64,000 nucleotides of DNA from positions 31,887 through 95,886 of the forward strand of contig CAMCFB010000001.1 of assembly GCA_945874125.1 (NCBI GenBank), written 5' to 3'. The DNA comes from Verrucomicrobia subdivision 6 bacterium. Lineage in GTDB: Bacteria > Verrucomicrobiota > Verrucomicrobiia > Methylacidiphilales > Verrucolacustridaceae. Shown here in pieces: positions 1-9,846 of this stretch. The notes below the pieces were generated by a model. The model was not told where the DNA came from, ran no database searches, and saw only the letters and a list, made by a program, of their open reading frames with translations. The stretch's first letter is position 1. Each line of letters starts with the position of its first letter. Position numbers and translations under genes: made by a program.

Positions 1-277
1 TTTCCCCGGCGACGATTTTGGCCGGCAGGCTCTTTCCGACCTCCCTTTCGAGAGACTTCTCCACTGAGCGCAAAAGGGATGTGATCGCCGGGCCCAGCTC
101 TTTACCCTCCAAATCGTCCCCGTCATAAAATCCGGGAAAAAGGAGATGGAGAAGATCCTGCGTGATGGCCGCGACCGCCCTTTTGGAGGGAAGTTGCGTT
201 CCGCCCAAGTGGTTGATTGCCGCTAATTCGGCATAGGATCTGACCATTTTGTCGGTCAATTCGTGGTGGGTGCTCAA
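1..277 (-). CDS. Serine acetyltransferase, N-terminal part (runs off window)
   Basis: Minus-strand reading ...MVRSYAELAAINHLGGTQLPSKRAVAAITQDLLHLLFPGFYDGDDLEGKELGPAITSLLRSVE resembles the CysE/EpsC N-terminal domain ('LPSr.av..i..dL...LFPGy'). Start uncertain (TTG 277 or ATG 247). Confidence 0.55.
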   Translation of the reverse strand, partial: MSTHHELTDKMVRSYAELAAINHLGGTQLPSKRAVAAITQDLLHLLFPGFYDGDDLEGKELGPAITSLLRSVEKSLEREVGKSLPAKIVAGE

Positions 278-420
278 GGAGAAATCCTACTGGAAAGTCC
301 CTGTCGGAGCAACTGGGGCGACGTGCGTTTTTGTTGGGCGGAATGGCCTTCCGATGGCTCAATGGGGGGGTGACGAACGAGGTTTATACTCCCCTGACCC
401 TTCCACCCAAAAAAAAGGGA

Positions 421-1272
421 ATGGCGAGGTATGGAGTCATCGGCTCACCCATCGCCCACTCCCTCTCTCCGGTGATGCAGTTGGCGGGCTGGGAAAAGCT
501 AGGGGTTCAAGCCGAATACTTTCGGATCGAAATTCCCGCGGGAGGATTGGAGGGGGCGGTGCCCCAGCTTCTACGTGCAGGATTGGATGGATGGAACTGC
601 ACTCTACCGCATAAGGGAGAAATGTTCCGATTCAGTGAAGTGCGCTCCCCTTCCGCTCTCCAAGCCCAATCGGTCAATACCGTCCAAGTGATCCAAGGAA
701 AAATTCACGGCTCGAGCACCGACGCGGAGGGTTGGTCCCGAGCTATGCGAGAGATTTGGCCCGACTCTGTCCCTCCAAAGCGAACTCTTCTCTTGGGATG
801 CGGAGGAGTGGGGCAAACGATCGCACGATTTCTCGCGTCCATCGGTTGCACCACCCTGACGCTTATCAATCGCGATTCCCAGCGAGCCGAGAAACTTTAT
901 GGTGAGCTCACGCAACTTGGGGGGAATCGATTTCCGCTTCACGTTCTCGACTGGAATATGCCCAACCTAAGATTGGCTCTGTCGGAATCCGATCTACTGA
1001 TCCAAGCCACCAGTTTAGGGCTGAAGGACGAAGACCCCCTTCCCATTCCCATCGAGCTCCTGAATCCCCCGCTCCAAGTCTACGATACGATTTATCGCAA
1101 AGGGGAGACATCGCTCGTTCGCGTGGCCCGTCAGCGGGGATGCCAGGCCGAGGATGGTTTGGGCATGCTTCTGCATCAAGGAGCTCTCTCTTTGGAAATT
1201 TGGTCGGGCCAACCCGCCCCTCTTTCCACCATGCGACAGGCGCTCTACCAAGCGGCCGGAAGAGACCTATGA
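421..1272 (+). CDS. aroE: Shikimate dehydrogenase
   Basis: MARYGVIGSPIAHSLSPVMQ..., NTV, DAEGW, GCGGVGQTIA, NATSLG-like QATSLGL, MLLHQGALSLEIW motifs. ATG at 421 preferred over the longer ORF start. Confidence 0.93.
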   Translation: MARYGVIGSPIAHSLSPVMQLAGWEKLGVQAEYFRIEIPAGGLEGAVPQLLRAGLDGWNCTLPHKGEMFRFSEVRSPSALQAQSVNTVQVIQGKIHGSSTDAEGWSRAMREIWPDSVPPKRTLLLGCGGVGQTIARFLASIGCTTLTLINRDSQRAEKLYGELTQLGGNRFPLHVLDWNMPNLRLALSESDLLIQATSLGLKDEDPLPIPIELLNPPLQVYDTIYRKGETSLVRVARQRGCQAEDGLGMLLHQGALSLEIWSGQPAPLSTMRQALYQAAGRDL

Positions 1273-2069
1273 TTCCAACACCTCTTCTTGTTTTTTTTGT
1301 TTTCATTTTTGGCGCCATTCTGGGGTCTTTTCTCAATGTGTGCATTCTGCGAATTCCTTTAGGTCAATCGATCGTGAATCCCCCTTCCCGTTGTGCGGCT
1401 TGTGGGCGTCAGCTCCCCTTGGGGGTCAATCTTCCCATCCTCGGATATTTTCTCCTTCGTGGCCGCGCCCGTTGCTGTGGCGCCCATCTGGATCCCCGCT
1501 ACCCGCTCGTTGAAGCGGGCACAGCTTCCGCCCTGGCAGCCCTTTGGCTTTTGTATCCGCCCGAACTTTTCGCCATCTACGCCCTGCTCGTCGCAGGTCT
1601 GATCGTCGCCTCAGGAATCGACCTCGACTACTTGGTCATTCCTGACGCCCTGACAATCGGAGGAGTTGTCGCAGGTATTTCACTCAGCTATCTCTTTCCC
1701 TCCCTTCAAGGTAAAGAGGATCCTGCTGATGCCATGATCCGTTCCGCTCTTTCGGCCACGGTGGCCGGCGGATCGCTCTGGTTGGTCGCGCGGACCGCAT
1801 CGTGGCTACTGCAAAAAGAGGCCATGGGAATCGGCGATGCGAAACTACTCGCCGCTTTAGGGGCCTTTCTGGGCTGGCAAAGTCTTCCCTTTATCGTGGC
1901 CATCTCCTCCCTCATCGGAACGATCGTCGGAATTGGAATTCTCAAGAAGCGCAAACAAAAGTTAGGCGTCAAAGTTCCATTCGGTCCCTATCTAGCGCTA
2001 GCGGCACTTCTCTGGCTCCTCGGAGGAGCGAGGTTGGCCGTAAAATATCTTCCGAATAACTTTTCTTAA
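1269..2069 (+). CDS. Prepilin peptidase / type IV leader peptidase (A24 family)
   Basis: GAILGSFLNVCILRIP, CAACGRQL, RYPLVEAGTA, SGIDLDYLVIPD, GIGDAKLLAALGAFLGW. Start overlaps the aroE stop by 4 bp (ATGA). Confidence 0.9.
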   Translation: MIPTPLLVFFVFIFGAILGSFLNVCILRIPLGQSIVNPPSRCAACGRQLPLGVNLPILGYFLLRGRARCCGAHLDPRYPLVEAGTASALAALWLLYPPELFAIYALLVAGLIVASGIDLDYLVIPDALTIGGVVAGISLSYLFPSLQGKEDPADAMIRSALSATVAGGSLWLVARTASWLLQKEAMGIGDAKLLAALGAFLGWQSLPFIVAISSLIGTIVGIGILKKRKQKLGVKVPFGPYLALAALLWLLGGARLAVKYLPNNFS

Positions 2070-2185
2070 TATTTTATATGAAATTGAATGACATGGTTTT
2101 ACATTTTAACTTGCAGCCCCTATTTTATCCACAATTGCCACACCCCTAGATAGACTTTCCAGCGTTTGTACCCCTTTATATAGGG

Positions 2186-3472
2186 ATGCGAAGGCTGATA
2201 GCCACTACCTGTTGTATCGTCAGCGCTCTCTTACCCTTTGGCTCATTGAGTCACGGCGTTTCCTCGGCTCCCACCAATCTATCCTTGCAAGAGGATGGTT
2301 CGCTGGTCGTTTTTGACGCCAAGGGGGGAGTGGCTGAATTTGTTAAACAGGGAACCCCGAGACAGTCGATTCAGTTAGACGGGCAATCATGCAATGTCAG
2401 TTTTGGTTTCAACTCTGCTGGAAAACAAACGATTCTCGTTAGTCTTCCTCCTTCGGCAACCGCACCTGCGGTTTTTCTTCTGGGCGAATCCCAAGTTACC
2501 ATTCCCCCCAAGGCTGGGTTAAGAATCACCCTCAATGAATCCCACAAAATCGAGAAGATGGATGGGGCCCCTGCCGGCACAGTTCAGTTCCAAAAAATTT
2601 CCTCTCAGGCCCCAATGGCCCCAACCATGACCCCTCTTCCCCCCACCCAAGCCACCCCGGCCTCCGCTCCCGCTCCTATTCCTACTCCCTCCGAGGTCGC
2701 TGCTCCCACCACCTCCTCCGCCCAAGCCGAGGCCTCCGCACCCATAGCCAACTCCGCCCCAGCGGCCGACCCAATGGTGGGACAAATGAGCGCCATGTCC
2801 CAGCCCTCCACCGAACTGGGCTGGCCGGGAAAACTTCTGCAATCCCCACTTTCCGAACCCCAAATGGATGAGGACTACTTCTACGTCCGAACCGAGGGCG
2901 GCGCCCGCTTCGTCAGCTCAATGAATATCGTCAATATCGTCGGGCCAAATGGACCAAGTAACCCAGCGATCCAGAAAGAAATCGCCTTCAGCACAGGCTA
3001 TCGGCAGGACATCGATATCGGCGTCTGGCTAACACCCTGGTTCGGCCTCGCGATCGAAACCGGTTTTGCCCTCAACGCCATCCGCGGAAACACCCAAAAC
3101 ATGAACGTCTCAAGCAGTACTTACTGGAGCGTGCCCATCATGGCCCAACTTTGCTTTCAGTATCCCAACGATACCGGATTTATCCCCTACCTAAACTTTG
3201 GCTTCGGTGGTGGTTGGAACTATTTCAATATCGGCAGCATCACATACCCAGGAAATTTTACAACTCTCTCTGGCGCGGGTAACGATATGAACAATGCCTA
3301 TCAGATCGCAGCAGGTGTGCGTTGGAGAATTTGGGAGCAGATGGGAATCACTCTCGCCTATAAGTTTTATGGAACCAGTCAGCCCACCGTGGACATGGGA
3401 GACAATCAGCAGGTCACCTTTGGCTCTCCCGTCACCAACTCGATCGAGTTAGGCGGCCACTTTACGTTCTAA
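2186..3472 (+). CDS. Outer-membrane beta-barrel protein with Pro/Ala-rich linker
   Basis: Signal-like N-terminus, P/A/T-rich central linker, C-terminal barrel-like repeats ending in aromatic FTF. Confidence 0.6.
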   Translation: MRRLIATTCCIVSALLPFGSLSHGVSSAPTNLSLQEDGSLVVFDAKGGVAEFVKQGTPRQSIQLDGQSCNVSFGFNSAGKQTILVSLPPSATAPAVFLLGESQVTIPPKAGLRITLNESHKIEKMDGAPAGTVQFQKISSQAPMAPTMTPLPPTQATPASAPAPIPTPSEVAAPTTSSAQAEASAPIANSAPAADPMVGQMSAMSQPSTELGWPGKLLQSPLSEPQMDEDYFYVRTEGGARFVSSMNIVNIVGPNGPSNPAIQKEIAFSTGYRQDIDIGVWLTPWFGLAIETGFALNAIRGNTQNMNVSSSTYWSVPIMAQLCFQYPNDTGFIPYLNFGFGGGWNYFNIGSITYPGNFTTLSGAGNDMNNAYQIAAGVRWRIWEQMGITLAYKFYGTSQPTVDMGDNQQVTFGSPVTNSIELGGHFTF

Positions 3473-3478
3473 TTTCGC

Positions 3479-4573
3479 CTACTTCCGCGTAATTCCAACC
3501 TGCGCGCGATCACGCAAAAAATGGTCGGCCAAGACAAGGTAAGCCATCGCCTCCACCATCGGCACCGCCCGGGGCAGCACGCAAGGATCGTGCCGACCCC
3601 TCGCTTTTAAATCCGCACCTTTTCCACTCACCCCGACCGTCTTTTGCACCTTCGCAATCGTGGCCACCGGCTTGAACGCAACGCGAAAAACAATCTCTTC
3701 CCCATTGCTAATTCCACCCTGAACACCCCCACTGCGATTGGTTCGGGTCCGCACCCGTTTTCCATCCATATAAAACTCATCGTTGTGTTCCGAGCCACGC
3801 ATCCGCACTCCGGCAAAACCTGACCCGATCTCAAACCCCTTGCTGGCAGGTAAACTCATGACCGCTTTGGCTAAATCCGCCTCTAATCGGTCAAACACCG
3901 GCTCCCCCAAACCCACCGGACAACCTTTGACCACACACTCCACCACCCCGCCCAGGGAGTCCCCCTCCGATCGCACTCTCTCGATCAACTTCACCAACTG
4001 CTCCGACTCCTTGCGATCGGGCCAACGGACAGGGTTCGATTCGACCTCTTTCTGATCCACCTGACCCGCCTCGATCCGCGCTACGACCGTGCCCACTTGA
4101 CGAACAAAGGTGGTAACCGAAAGACGATTCGCCAGCTGGCCAAACATCTTTTTCGCAATCGAACCTCCAATCACGCGACCGATCGTTTCCCGCGCCGAGG
4201 TCCGACCCCCACCTTGCCAATTTCGTATCCCATATTTCGCCTGGTACGTGTAATCCGCATGGCTCGGACGAAACATCGTCTCCATCTCCTTGTAAGCTTC
4301 AGGGCGCGCATCCTCATTTTTGACCCAAACCGAAATCGGTGTGCCCAATGTTTTCCCGCCAAAGACTCCCGAAAGAATTTCGCACCGATCCGCCTCTTTG
4401 CGGGGCGTGACAATTTTGCTCTGCCCAGGGCGCCGGCGATCCAGATCAGGTTGCAGATCTTTTTCGGAGAGGGGGATCTGGGGCGGACACCCGTCCACCA
4501 CCGCACCCACCCCACCCCCATGGGACTCTCCCCAAGTGGTCACCCGATACAAATGGCCGAAGGTATTTGCCAT
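3479..4573 (-). CDS. aroC: Chorismate synthase
   Basis: [31 protein letters not shown]..., [63 protein letters not shown]. Confidence 0.96.
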   Translation of the reverse strand: MANTFGHLYRVTTWGESHGGGVGAVVDGCPPQIPLSEKDLQPDLDRRRPGQSKIVTPRKEADRCEILSGVFGGKTLGTPISVWVKNEDARPEAYKEMETMFRPSHADYTYQAKYGIRNWQGGGRTSARETIGRVIGGSIAKKMFGQLANRLSVTTFVRQVGTVVARIEAGQVDQKEVESNPVRWPDRKESEQLVKLIERVRSEGDSLGGVVECVVKGCPVGLGEPVFDRLEADLAKAVMSLPASKGFEIGSGFAGVRMRGSEHNDEFYMDGKRVRTRTNRSGGVQGGISNGEEIVFRVAFKPVATIAKVQKTVGVSGKGADLKARGRHDPCVLPRAVPMVEAMAYLVLADHFLRDRAQVGITRK

Positions 4574-4664
4574 GGAATCACTATGCCCGAAAAATAGGTT
4601 TCCCCAAGCCTTGGAATCGACTCCCGCACTCGCCCAAAGGCCACTTCCCTGCCACCCTTCCACG

Positions 4665-5180
4665 ATGCAAAGGACCTCTCACCTCTGGCTCCTCGGCCTG
4701 AGCGGATCGGGCAAAAGCAGTGTGGGCCCTATTTTAGCCAAAAAGTTGTCCCTCCCTTTTATCGATACCGACCAAACCATCGCGGAAACCGCTCGGCTCT
4801 CGATCCCCCAGATCTTTGCCCAAGGTGGGGAGCAGGAGTTTCGTCGTTGGGAATCCAGAATTGTGAACCAGCTTTCCCTCCACCCACCATCCGTCATTGC
4901 TTGTGGCGCCGGCGTCATTCTCGATCCTCAAAACCGCCGCACCTTGGCCCAAACGGGGCAACGCATCTACTTGCGGGCCGAAATTGCCACACTCGTGCCG
5001 CGACTTTCCCATCACCGGGATCGACCCCTTCTCCCCGCAGGTCAACTTCAACCAAAACTCACCCAACAGCTTTCCGAAAGAGCTCCGTGGTATGAGGAGA
5101 GTGAAATCCAGATTTCAATCGGATCCGATACCCCAGAGCAGATTTCCGAAAAGATTATCGCAACTCTCACCGCCCCGTAG
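4665..5180 (+). CDS. aroK: Shikimate kinase
   Basis: [49 protein letters not shown]. Confidence 0.92.
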   Translation: MQRTSHLWLLGLSGSGKSSVGPILAKKLSLPFIDTDQTIAETARLSIPQIFAQGGEQEFRRWESRIVNQLSLHPPSVIACGAGVILDPQNRRTLAQTGQRIYLRAEIATLVPRLSHHRDRPLLPAGQLQPKLTQQLSERAPWYEESEIQISIGSDTPEQISEKIIATLTAP

Positions 5181-5183
5181 CCG

Positions 5184-6203
5184 ATGAACCGCGCGGAGGA
5201 GCTAAAAGAGGCCGCTCGCTCTTTGGGTTTCGACGCCCTCGGCATCACTTCCGCCCATATTCCACCCCACGCCGACCACCTCAAAGAGTGGCTCTCCCTT
5301 TCCTACCAAGGGGAGATGAAATGGATGGCCAGCCGACCCGAGATCCGATCCGACCCCCAAAAGTACGACTCCCTAGCCAAAACGATCATCGTGGCTGGCA
5401 TCACCAGCCGCCAAACTTCATCTCCATTGCCTCGCGGGAGAATCGCCGCCTACGCCCAAGGGGAGGATTATCATGAAGTCCTGCGCGATAAGTTGGAGCA
5501 GCTTGCCCAAAAGACCCTCGCTCCGTGGGGCGGACACTATCGCGTGTGTGCCGACTCCTCTCCTATCCTCGAAAAACCGATCGCCGCCATGGCGGGCCTC
5601 GGCTGGCAGGGAAAAAACACGCTCCTCATCCACCCCCAACACGGCCCTTGGTTAATGCTCGGTTCCCTCCTGACCGATTTGGAAATATCAACCGATCCCT
5701 CCTCCCATGACCACTGCGGTACCTGTACCCGCTGCCTCGATGCCTGCCCAACCCAAGCATTTCCCAAACCGTACGTTCTGGACGCCCGTCGATGCCTAGC
5801 CTACCTGACCATCGAACACCCGGGTTCCATCCCAGAGGAGTTCCGCCCACTCATTGGAGATCGACTCTTCGGGTGCGATGAGTGTTTGGCGGTTTGTCCA
5901 TGGAACCGTCACGCCCAAGAATCACGCGAACTGCGCTTAACCCCTATCCCTCGAACCGACCTATCCAAAATGCTGACGTGGGATGATGCTCGATTTCGTC
6001 AAGAATTTCGCCACACCCCCATTTTTCGGCTCAAACGGGGCCGATGGCTGCGCAACATCTGCATTGTCTTGGGAAATATTGGCACGATCAAAGATCTGCC
6101 GGCTCTGCAAAAAGCGACCGAAGATTCGGACCCGCTCGTGCAAGAGCACGCCCATTGGGGAATTACGCGAATTAGGGAGCGAAATCCAACAACGAACGAC
6201 TAA
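5184..6203 (+). CDS. queG: Epoxyqueuosine reductase
   Basis: GWQGKNTLLIHPQHGPWLMLGSLLTD, two ferredoxin-like clusters CGTCTRCLDACPTQAF and CDECLAVCPWNR. Confidence 0.93.
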   Translation: MNRAEELKEAARSLGFDALGITSAHIPPHADHLKEWLSLSYQGEMKWMASRPEIRSDPQKYDSLAKTIIVAGITSRQTSSPLPRGRIAAYAQGEDYHEVLRDKLEQLAQKTLAPWGGHYRVCADSSPILEKPIAAMAGLGWQGKNTLLIHPQHGPWLMLGSLLTDLEISTDPSSHDHCGTCTRCLDACPTQAFPKPYVLDARRCLAYLTIEHPGSIPEEFRPLIGDRLFGCDECLAVCPWNRHAQESRELRLTPIPRTDLSKMLTWDDARFRQEFRHTPIFRLKRGRWLRNICIVLGNIGTIKDLPALQKATEDSDPLVQEHAHWGITRIRERNPTTND

Positions 6204-7000
6204 GACTTTGGCTTACTCCCCGACTTCTCGACCGGCGGGAGCAAGGTTTTCAGCTCCTCCGCTTTCAATTTACTGTCGTCCTGCGTCGGGGCGGTCATCT
6301 GCTCTCCGGTTAAGTACCCCTTTTCCACCAACGAGTCGGCAAAGGTCGAGTTTGCATCGGGTGGGTAAATTCGGTAGGCCGAGGAAACAAATTCAGTCGC
6401 GGCGACCTTATCCCCCTGATGAAAGGCCTCGGCCGCTTTGGCAAAGTAGTAGATCGGGCTCATCGGATCAGGTTTCAGAGTGCTCAAATAGTCATTCGCT
6501 TTGCTGCTGTTTCCGCCAAGCAGGTCACAAAGATACATCTTATAGAGACCTAAGTCATTTTTGGGTTGGCTGTTGAGAAAGATTTGAAACTTTTCCCGCG
6601 CCTCAGGGTATTTGTTATTTAAAAAAAGAACTTCGCCCAAGTTAAATTGGGCCATCGGCAAATCGGGTTGTAGCTGCAGGGCGAGGCGAAACGCTTCCTC
6701 CGCTTTTACCCAATCCCGTTTTCGGGTGAAAATGGCGCCTCGCAGATTGGCGTTGCTGGCCTGCTTTGGCTTTGCCTGATCCGAGACCTCCAGGGAGGTC
6801 AAAGCCCCCTCCAAATCATTTCTCGAAAACGCTTGGGCCGCCTGAATATAGGCTACTTTGTACCGCTCCTCGGCGTCCTCGGGCAGGGGTTCCTGTGTCT
6901 TGGGCTTTGGGGTGGAAACCTCCCCCACCCGGTTCTCTTTTTTGCCACATCCAACCAATCCGACGAGACAGACTAGAAAGAAAAGAATGGTCTTACCCAT
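6200..7000 (-). CDS. TPR-repeat lipoprotein
   Basis: Lipobox MGKTILFFLVCLVGLVGCGKK followed by TPR-like repeats (NLRGAIFTRKRDWVKAEEAFRLALQLQPDLPMAQFNLGEVLF). Confidence 0.75.
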   Translation of the reverse strand: MGKTILFFLVCLVGLVGCGKKENRVGEVSTPKPKTQEPLPEDAEERYKVAYIQAAQAFSRNDLEGALTSLEVSDQAKPKQASNANLRGAIFTRKRDWVKAEEAFRLALQLQPDLPMAQFNLGEVLFLNNKYPEAREKFQIFLNSQPKNDLGLYKMYLCDLLGGNSSKANDYLSTLKPDPMSPIYYFAKAAEAFHQGDKVAATEFVSSAYRIYPPDANSTFADSLVEKGYLTGEQMTAPTQDDSKLKAEELKTLLPPVEKSGSKPKS

Positions 7001-7088
7001 AGACCTAAACTCCCAGAAGCTGAGGTAAGGCTCAAACCTAATTTTCCCGACCTTTTCAAACCACCCTCTTGCGGCACAATCTCTCCTC

Positions 7089-7982
7089 ATGAAATTCCTC
7101 GTTACGGGTGGAGCAGGCTTTATCGGAAGCCACCTCGTCGCCCATCTTCTGCCCCACGGGTCGGTCACCATCCTGGATAACTTCGTGTCCGGCAAGCGAG
7201 ACAATCTAGCGGGGGTCTCGTGCAATTTGATCGAAGGCTCAATTCTCGATTCCCATCTTCTCGCCCAATCGCTGATTGGGGTGACTCACGTCTTTCATCT
7301 CGCCGCCATGGTTAGCGTGCCCGAGTCGGTCGCCCACCCAGCGGAATGTCACCAAATGAATGTCGAAGGAACCCGACGCGTTCTTCACGCTGCCACCCAA
7401 GCACGCGCCGCCCGCTTTGTCCTGGCCAGCTCTTGCGCGGTCTACGGCAATGACCCCGTCATGCCAAAAACCGAATCTCTGCCTCCAGCTCCCGCCAGCC
7501 CCTACGCCGAATCTAAGTTGGCGGGCGAACGATTGTGCGCCGAATCGGCTCTACCCGCAGTTGCCTTACGTTTTTTTAATGTCTACGGCCCACGCCAAGA
7601 CCCGCGCGGCCCGTACGCGGCCGCCGTCCCTCGCTTCCTCGAGTCCGCGCTGGCGGGCTCACCCCTGACCATTCATGGGGATGGCCGGCAGACGCGTGAC
7701 TTTGTTTATGTCGACGACATCACCGCCGCCCTGATTCATGCCGCTTTTCAGACCGAACTTCAGGGCGTCTATAATGTCGCCTCAGGCCAATCCACCTCGA
7801 TTCTGGAACTCGCCCAGACCATTCGATCCATCGCCCACTCCTCTTCTCCGATCACTCACACCCCCGCGAGACCTGCCGATGTCCGCTTCTCCTCCGCTTC
7901 CATTGAGCGCCTGCGGGCAACCGGTTGGCAACCCCGCTTCCCTCTTTCCCAAGGACTCTCTCTCCTTCTCCAAGCCAAGTAG
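7089..7982 (+). CDS. NAD-dependent epimerase/dehydratase (UDP-glucose 4-epimerase-like)
   Basis: MKFLVTGGAGFIGSHLVAHLL, SSCAVYG, YAESKLAGE, RFFNVYGPRQDP, DFVYVDDI. Confidence 0.88.
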   Translation: MKFLVTGGAGFIGSHLVAHLLPHGSVTILDNFVSGKRDNLAGVSCNLIEGSILDSHLLAQSLIGVTHVFHLAAMVSVPESVAHPAECHQMNVEGTRRVLHAATQARAARFVLASSCAVYGNDPVMPKTESLPPAPASPYAESKLAGERLCAESALPAVALRFFNVYGPRQDPRGPYAAAVPRFLESALAGSPLTIHGDGRQTRDFVYVDDITAALIHAAFQTELQGVYNVASGQSTSILELAQTIRSIAHSSSPITHTPARPADVRFSSASIERLRATGWQPRFPLSQGLSLLLQAK

Positions 7983-8041
7983 CCCGCGATACCGCTCCTT
8001 TTCTCGCTCCCGACCCTCCTTTCGTCGTAGAGTCATTTACT

Positions 8042-8126
8042 GCCCGGGTGGTGGAATGGCAGACACAAGGGACTTAAAATCCCTTGGGGAGAAATCCCCG
8101 TGCGGGTTCGACCCCCGCCCCGGGCA
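8042..8126 (+). tRNA. tRNA-Leu (anticodon UAA)
   Basis: GCCCGGG/CCCGGGC acceptor stem, GGTTCGACCCC T-arm, anticodon loop CTTAAAA, long variable arm; discriminator A. Confidence 0.95.
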
Positions 8127-8193
8127 CACACCTTAACCTCATTCGCTGTTCCAGAGTTGCCCCTCCACCAGACGTGTGTATTTTCCTAACTCA

Positions 8194-8433
8194 ATGGCTG
8201 ACAAGACCCGCATCCTGAAAGAGAACGTCCCAGGCCAATGGTACGTCGACGATAGCTGCACCCCCTGCCACGTCTGCTTAGAAGAGGCTCCCAAACTTCT
8301 AAAATATAACGAGGACCAAACCTACGTGTACTTTTTTAAACAACCGGAAACCCCGGAAGAGATCGATGCCGCCCAGCGTGCCCTCGATATCTGTCCCACG
8401 GGCTCCATTGGAAGTGATAACGCAAATGTCTGA
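8194..8433 (+). CDS. [4Fe-4S] ferredoxin
   Basis: DDSCTPCHVCLEEAP ... ALDICPTGSIG, i.e. CxxCxxC...CP. Confidence 0.85.
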   Translation: MADKTRILKENVPGQWYVDDSCTPCHVCLEEAPKLLKYNEDQTYVYFFKQPETPEEIDAAQRALDICPTGSIGSDNANV

Positions 8434-9556
8434 ACTCGCGACACCACCGGCGACTCCTGCTTTTAGCAGGAACAATCCGTTCTCCTCTCAGCTCAAAGAA
8501 AATCGTTGCCTCAATCAGAAGGGTTCCAGCAAAGACACCCGCCACATCGTGATCGAGTTGGGCTCGTCCGGCCCCACCTACACCTGCGGGGACTCGCTGG
8601 GCGTGCTTCCCCGAAATCCAGATTCGCTCGTTCGCGAGTTTACCCAAAGATTAGGACTCCATGAAGACGCCGCTCTGCATGAAACCATCGCCACCTCCGC
8701 CGTCTTAAACCGTGTCGGCAAAAAGTTCGTCAAAGCGGTGGCGGAAAAAGCTACCGGTACTGCGCGGGATAAACTTCAGGCGATCTGTGCCGACGAAAAG
8801 AAGCTCGATGAATATGTTTTCGACCGAGATGTCGTCGACGTCCTCCACGATGCCCCTGGCGTCCACCTCGAACCCTCAGAAATTCCAAATCTTCTTAACA
8901 AGATCGCCCCCCGACTCTATTCGATCGCTTCATCGCCCGACCATCGTCCCGGCGAAGTTCATCTCACCGTCGCTCTGGTACAATATAACTCACATGGGCG
9001 GACAAAAAAAGGCCTCGCCTCGGGCTACTTGGCCGATCTTTCCGGCACCACCTCCATCCCCGTTTATGTCCAACCCACCCGACACTTTCACCTCCCCGCA
9101 CCGGATCGGGATATCATCATGGTCGGCCCGGGGACAGGGATTGCCCCGTTTCGCGCCTTTCTCCAACACCGCGCTCGTCACGGCCATACGGGTCGCAATT
9201 GGCTCTTCTTTGGCGACCAACACGCCAAGACCGACTTTCTCTATGCCGATGAATTCTCCGACGCGCAAAAGGCGGGTCATCTGCACAAGCTTTCGACTGC
9301 TTTCTCCCGCGATCAGGCCGACAAAATTTACGTCCAACATCGGATGGAGGAAGAAGGGGCAGAGCTGTGGCGCTGGTTGCAAAATGGCGCTTACTTCTAT
9401 GTCTGCGGGGACGCCAAGCGAATGGCCAAGGACGTGCATGCTGCCCTGATCAAAATCGCGGCCCAACATGGCGGAAAAACCCCCGAGCAAGCGGAGGAGT
9501 GGGTCTCCGTTACATTTTCTAAAACCGAAAAACGGTATCTGAAAGACGTGTACTAA
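8426..9556 (+). CDS. Sulfite reductase flavoprotein-like FAD/NAD(P)H oxidoreductase (no flavodoxin domain)
   Basis: RLYSIASSP, GLASGYLADL, MVGPGTGIAPFRAFLQHR, LFFGDQHAKTDFLY, YVCGDAKRMAKDVHAAL. Confidence 0.85.
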   Translation: MSELATPPATPAFSRNNPFSSQLKENRCLNQKGSSKDTRHIVIELGSSGPTYTCGDSLGVLPRNPDSLVREFTQRLGLHEDAALHETIATSAVLNRVGKKFVKAVAEKATGTARDKLQAICADEKKLDEYVFDRDVVDVLHDAPGVHLEPSEIPNLLNKIAPRLYSIASSPDHRPGEVHLTVALVQYNSHGRTKKGLASGYLADLSGTTSIPVYVQPTRHFHLPAPDRDIIMVGPGTGIAPFRAFLQHRARHGHTGRNWLFFGDQHAKTDFLYADEFSDAQKAGHLHKLSTAFSRDQADKIYVQHRMEEEGAELWRWLQNGAYFYVCGDAKRMAKDVHAALIKIAAQHGGKTPEQAEEWVSVTFSKTEKRYLKDVY

Positions 9557-9562
9557 CACTCC

Positions 9563-9790
9563 ATGGCTCGTCGATCCCCATCAGGAAATCTCTTCGTGGG
9601 TTTGGTGGCGGGGGTTTTAATCTTGGTCGGAGTCGCTCTTTATTTGCGCGATCGCGGTCTTCTCCAGCTCCCCCAACCGACACAACCCGCGCCGGCCCAG
9701 CGGGCCGAAGATCTGGCAAAGAAGTATCCCGAGGCTGAGGCATTCGCCACCCCAAAAACCGCCGCCCCCGCAGATAAAAAAAAACGGTAG
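9563..9790 (+). CDS. Short membrane-anchored ORF ending in an A9 run; likely the N-terminal part of the downstream L,D-transpeptidase
   Basis: One predicted TM segment (LFVGLVAGVLILVGVALYL) then P/A/K-rich tail ...APADKKKR*. The downstream frame is open across the A9 run. Confidence 0.6.
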   Translation: MARRSPSGNLFVGLVAGVLILVGVALYLRDRGLLQLPQPTQPAPAQRAEDLAKKYPEAEAFATPKTAAPADKKKR

Positions 9791-9846
9791 AGCAAGCGGA
9801 CTCGGTCGAGGCCCCGTCCACCCCTATCGGCCCGCCGACCCCGCCC

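Noticed and set aside
2620-2790. Repetitive CCx/GCx-rich stretch as a possible DNA repeat
   Set aside because: It encodes a Pro/Ala/Thr-rich linker within the outer-membrane protein; no regular repeat unit.
7738-8136. 132-aa ORF covering the epimerase end and tRNA-Leu
   Set aside because: Runs through a clear tRNA gene and an overlapping real CDS.
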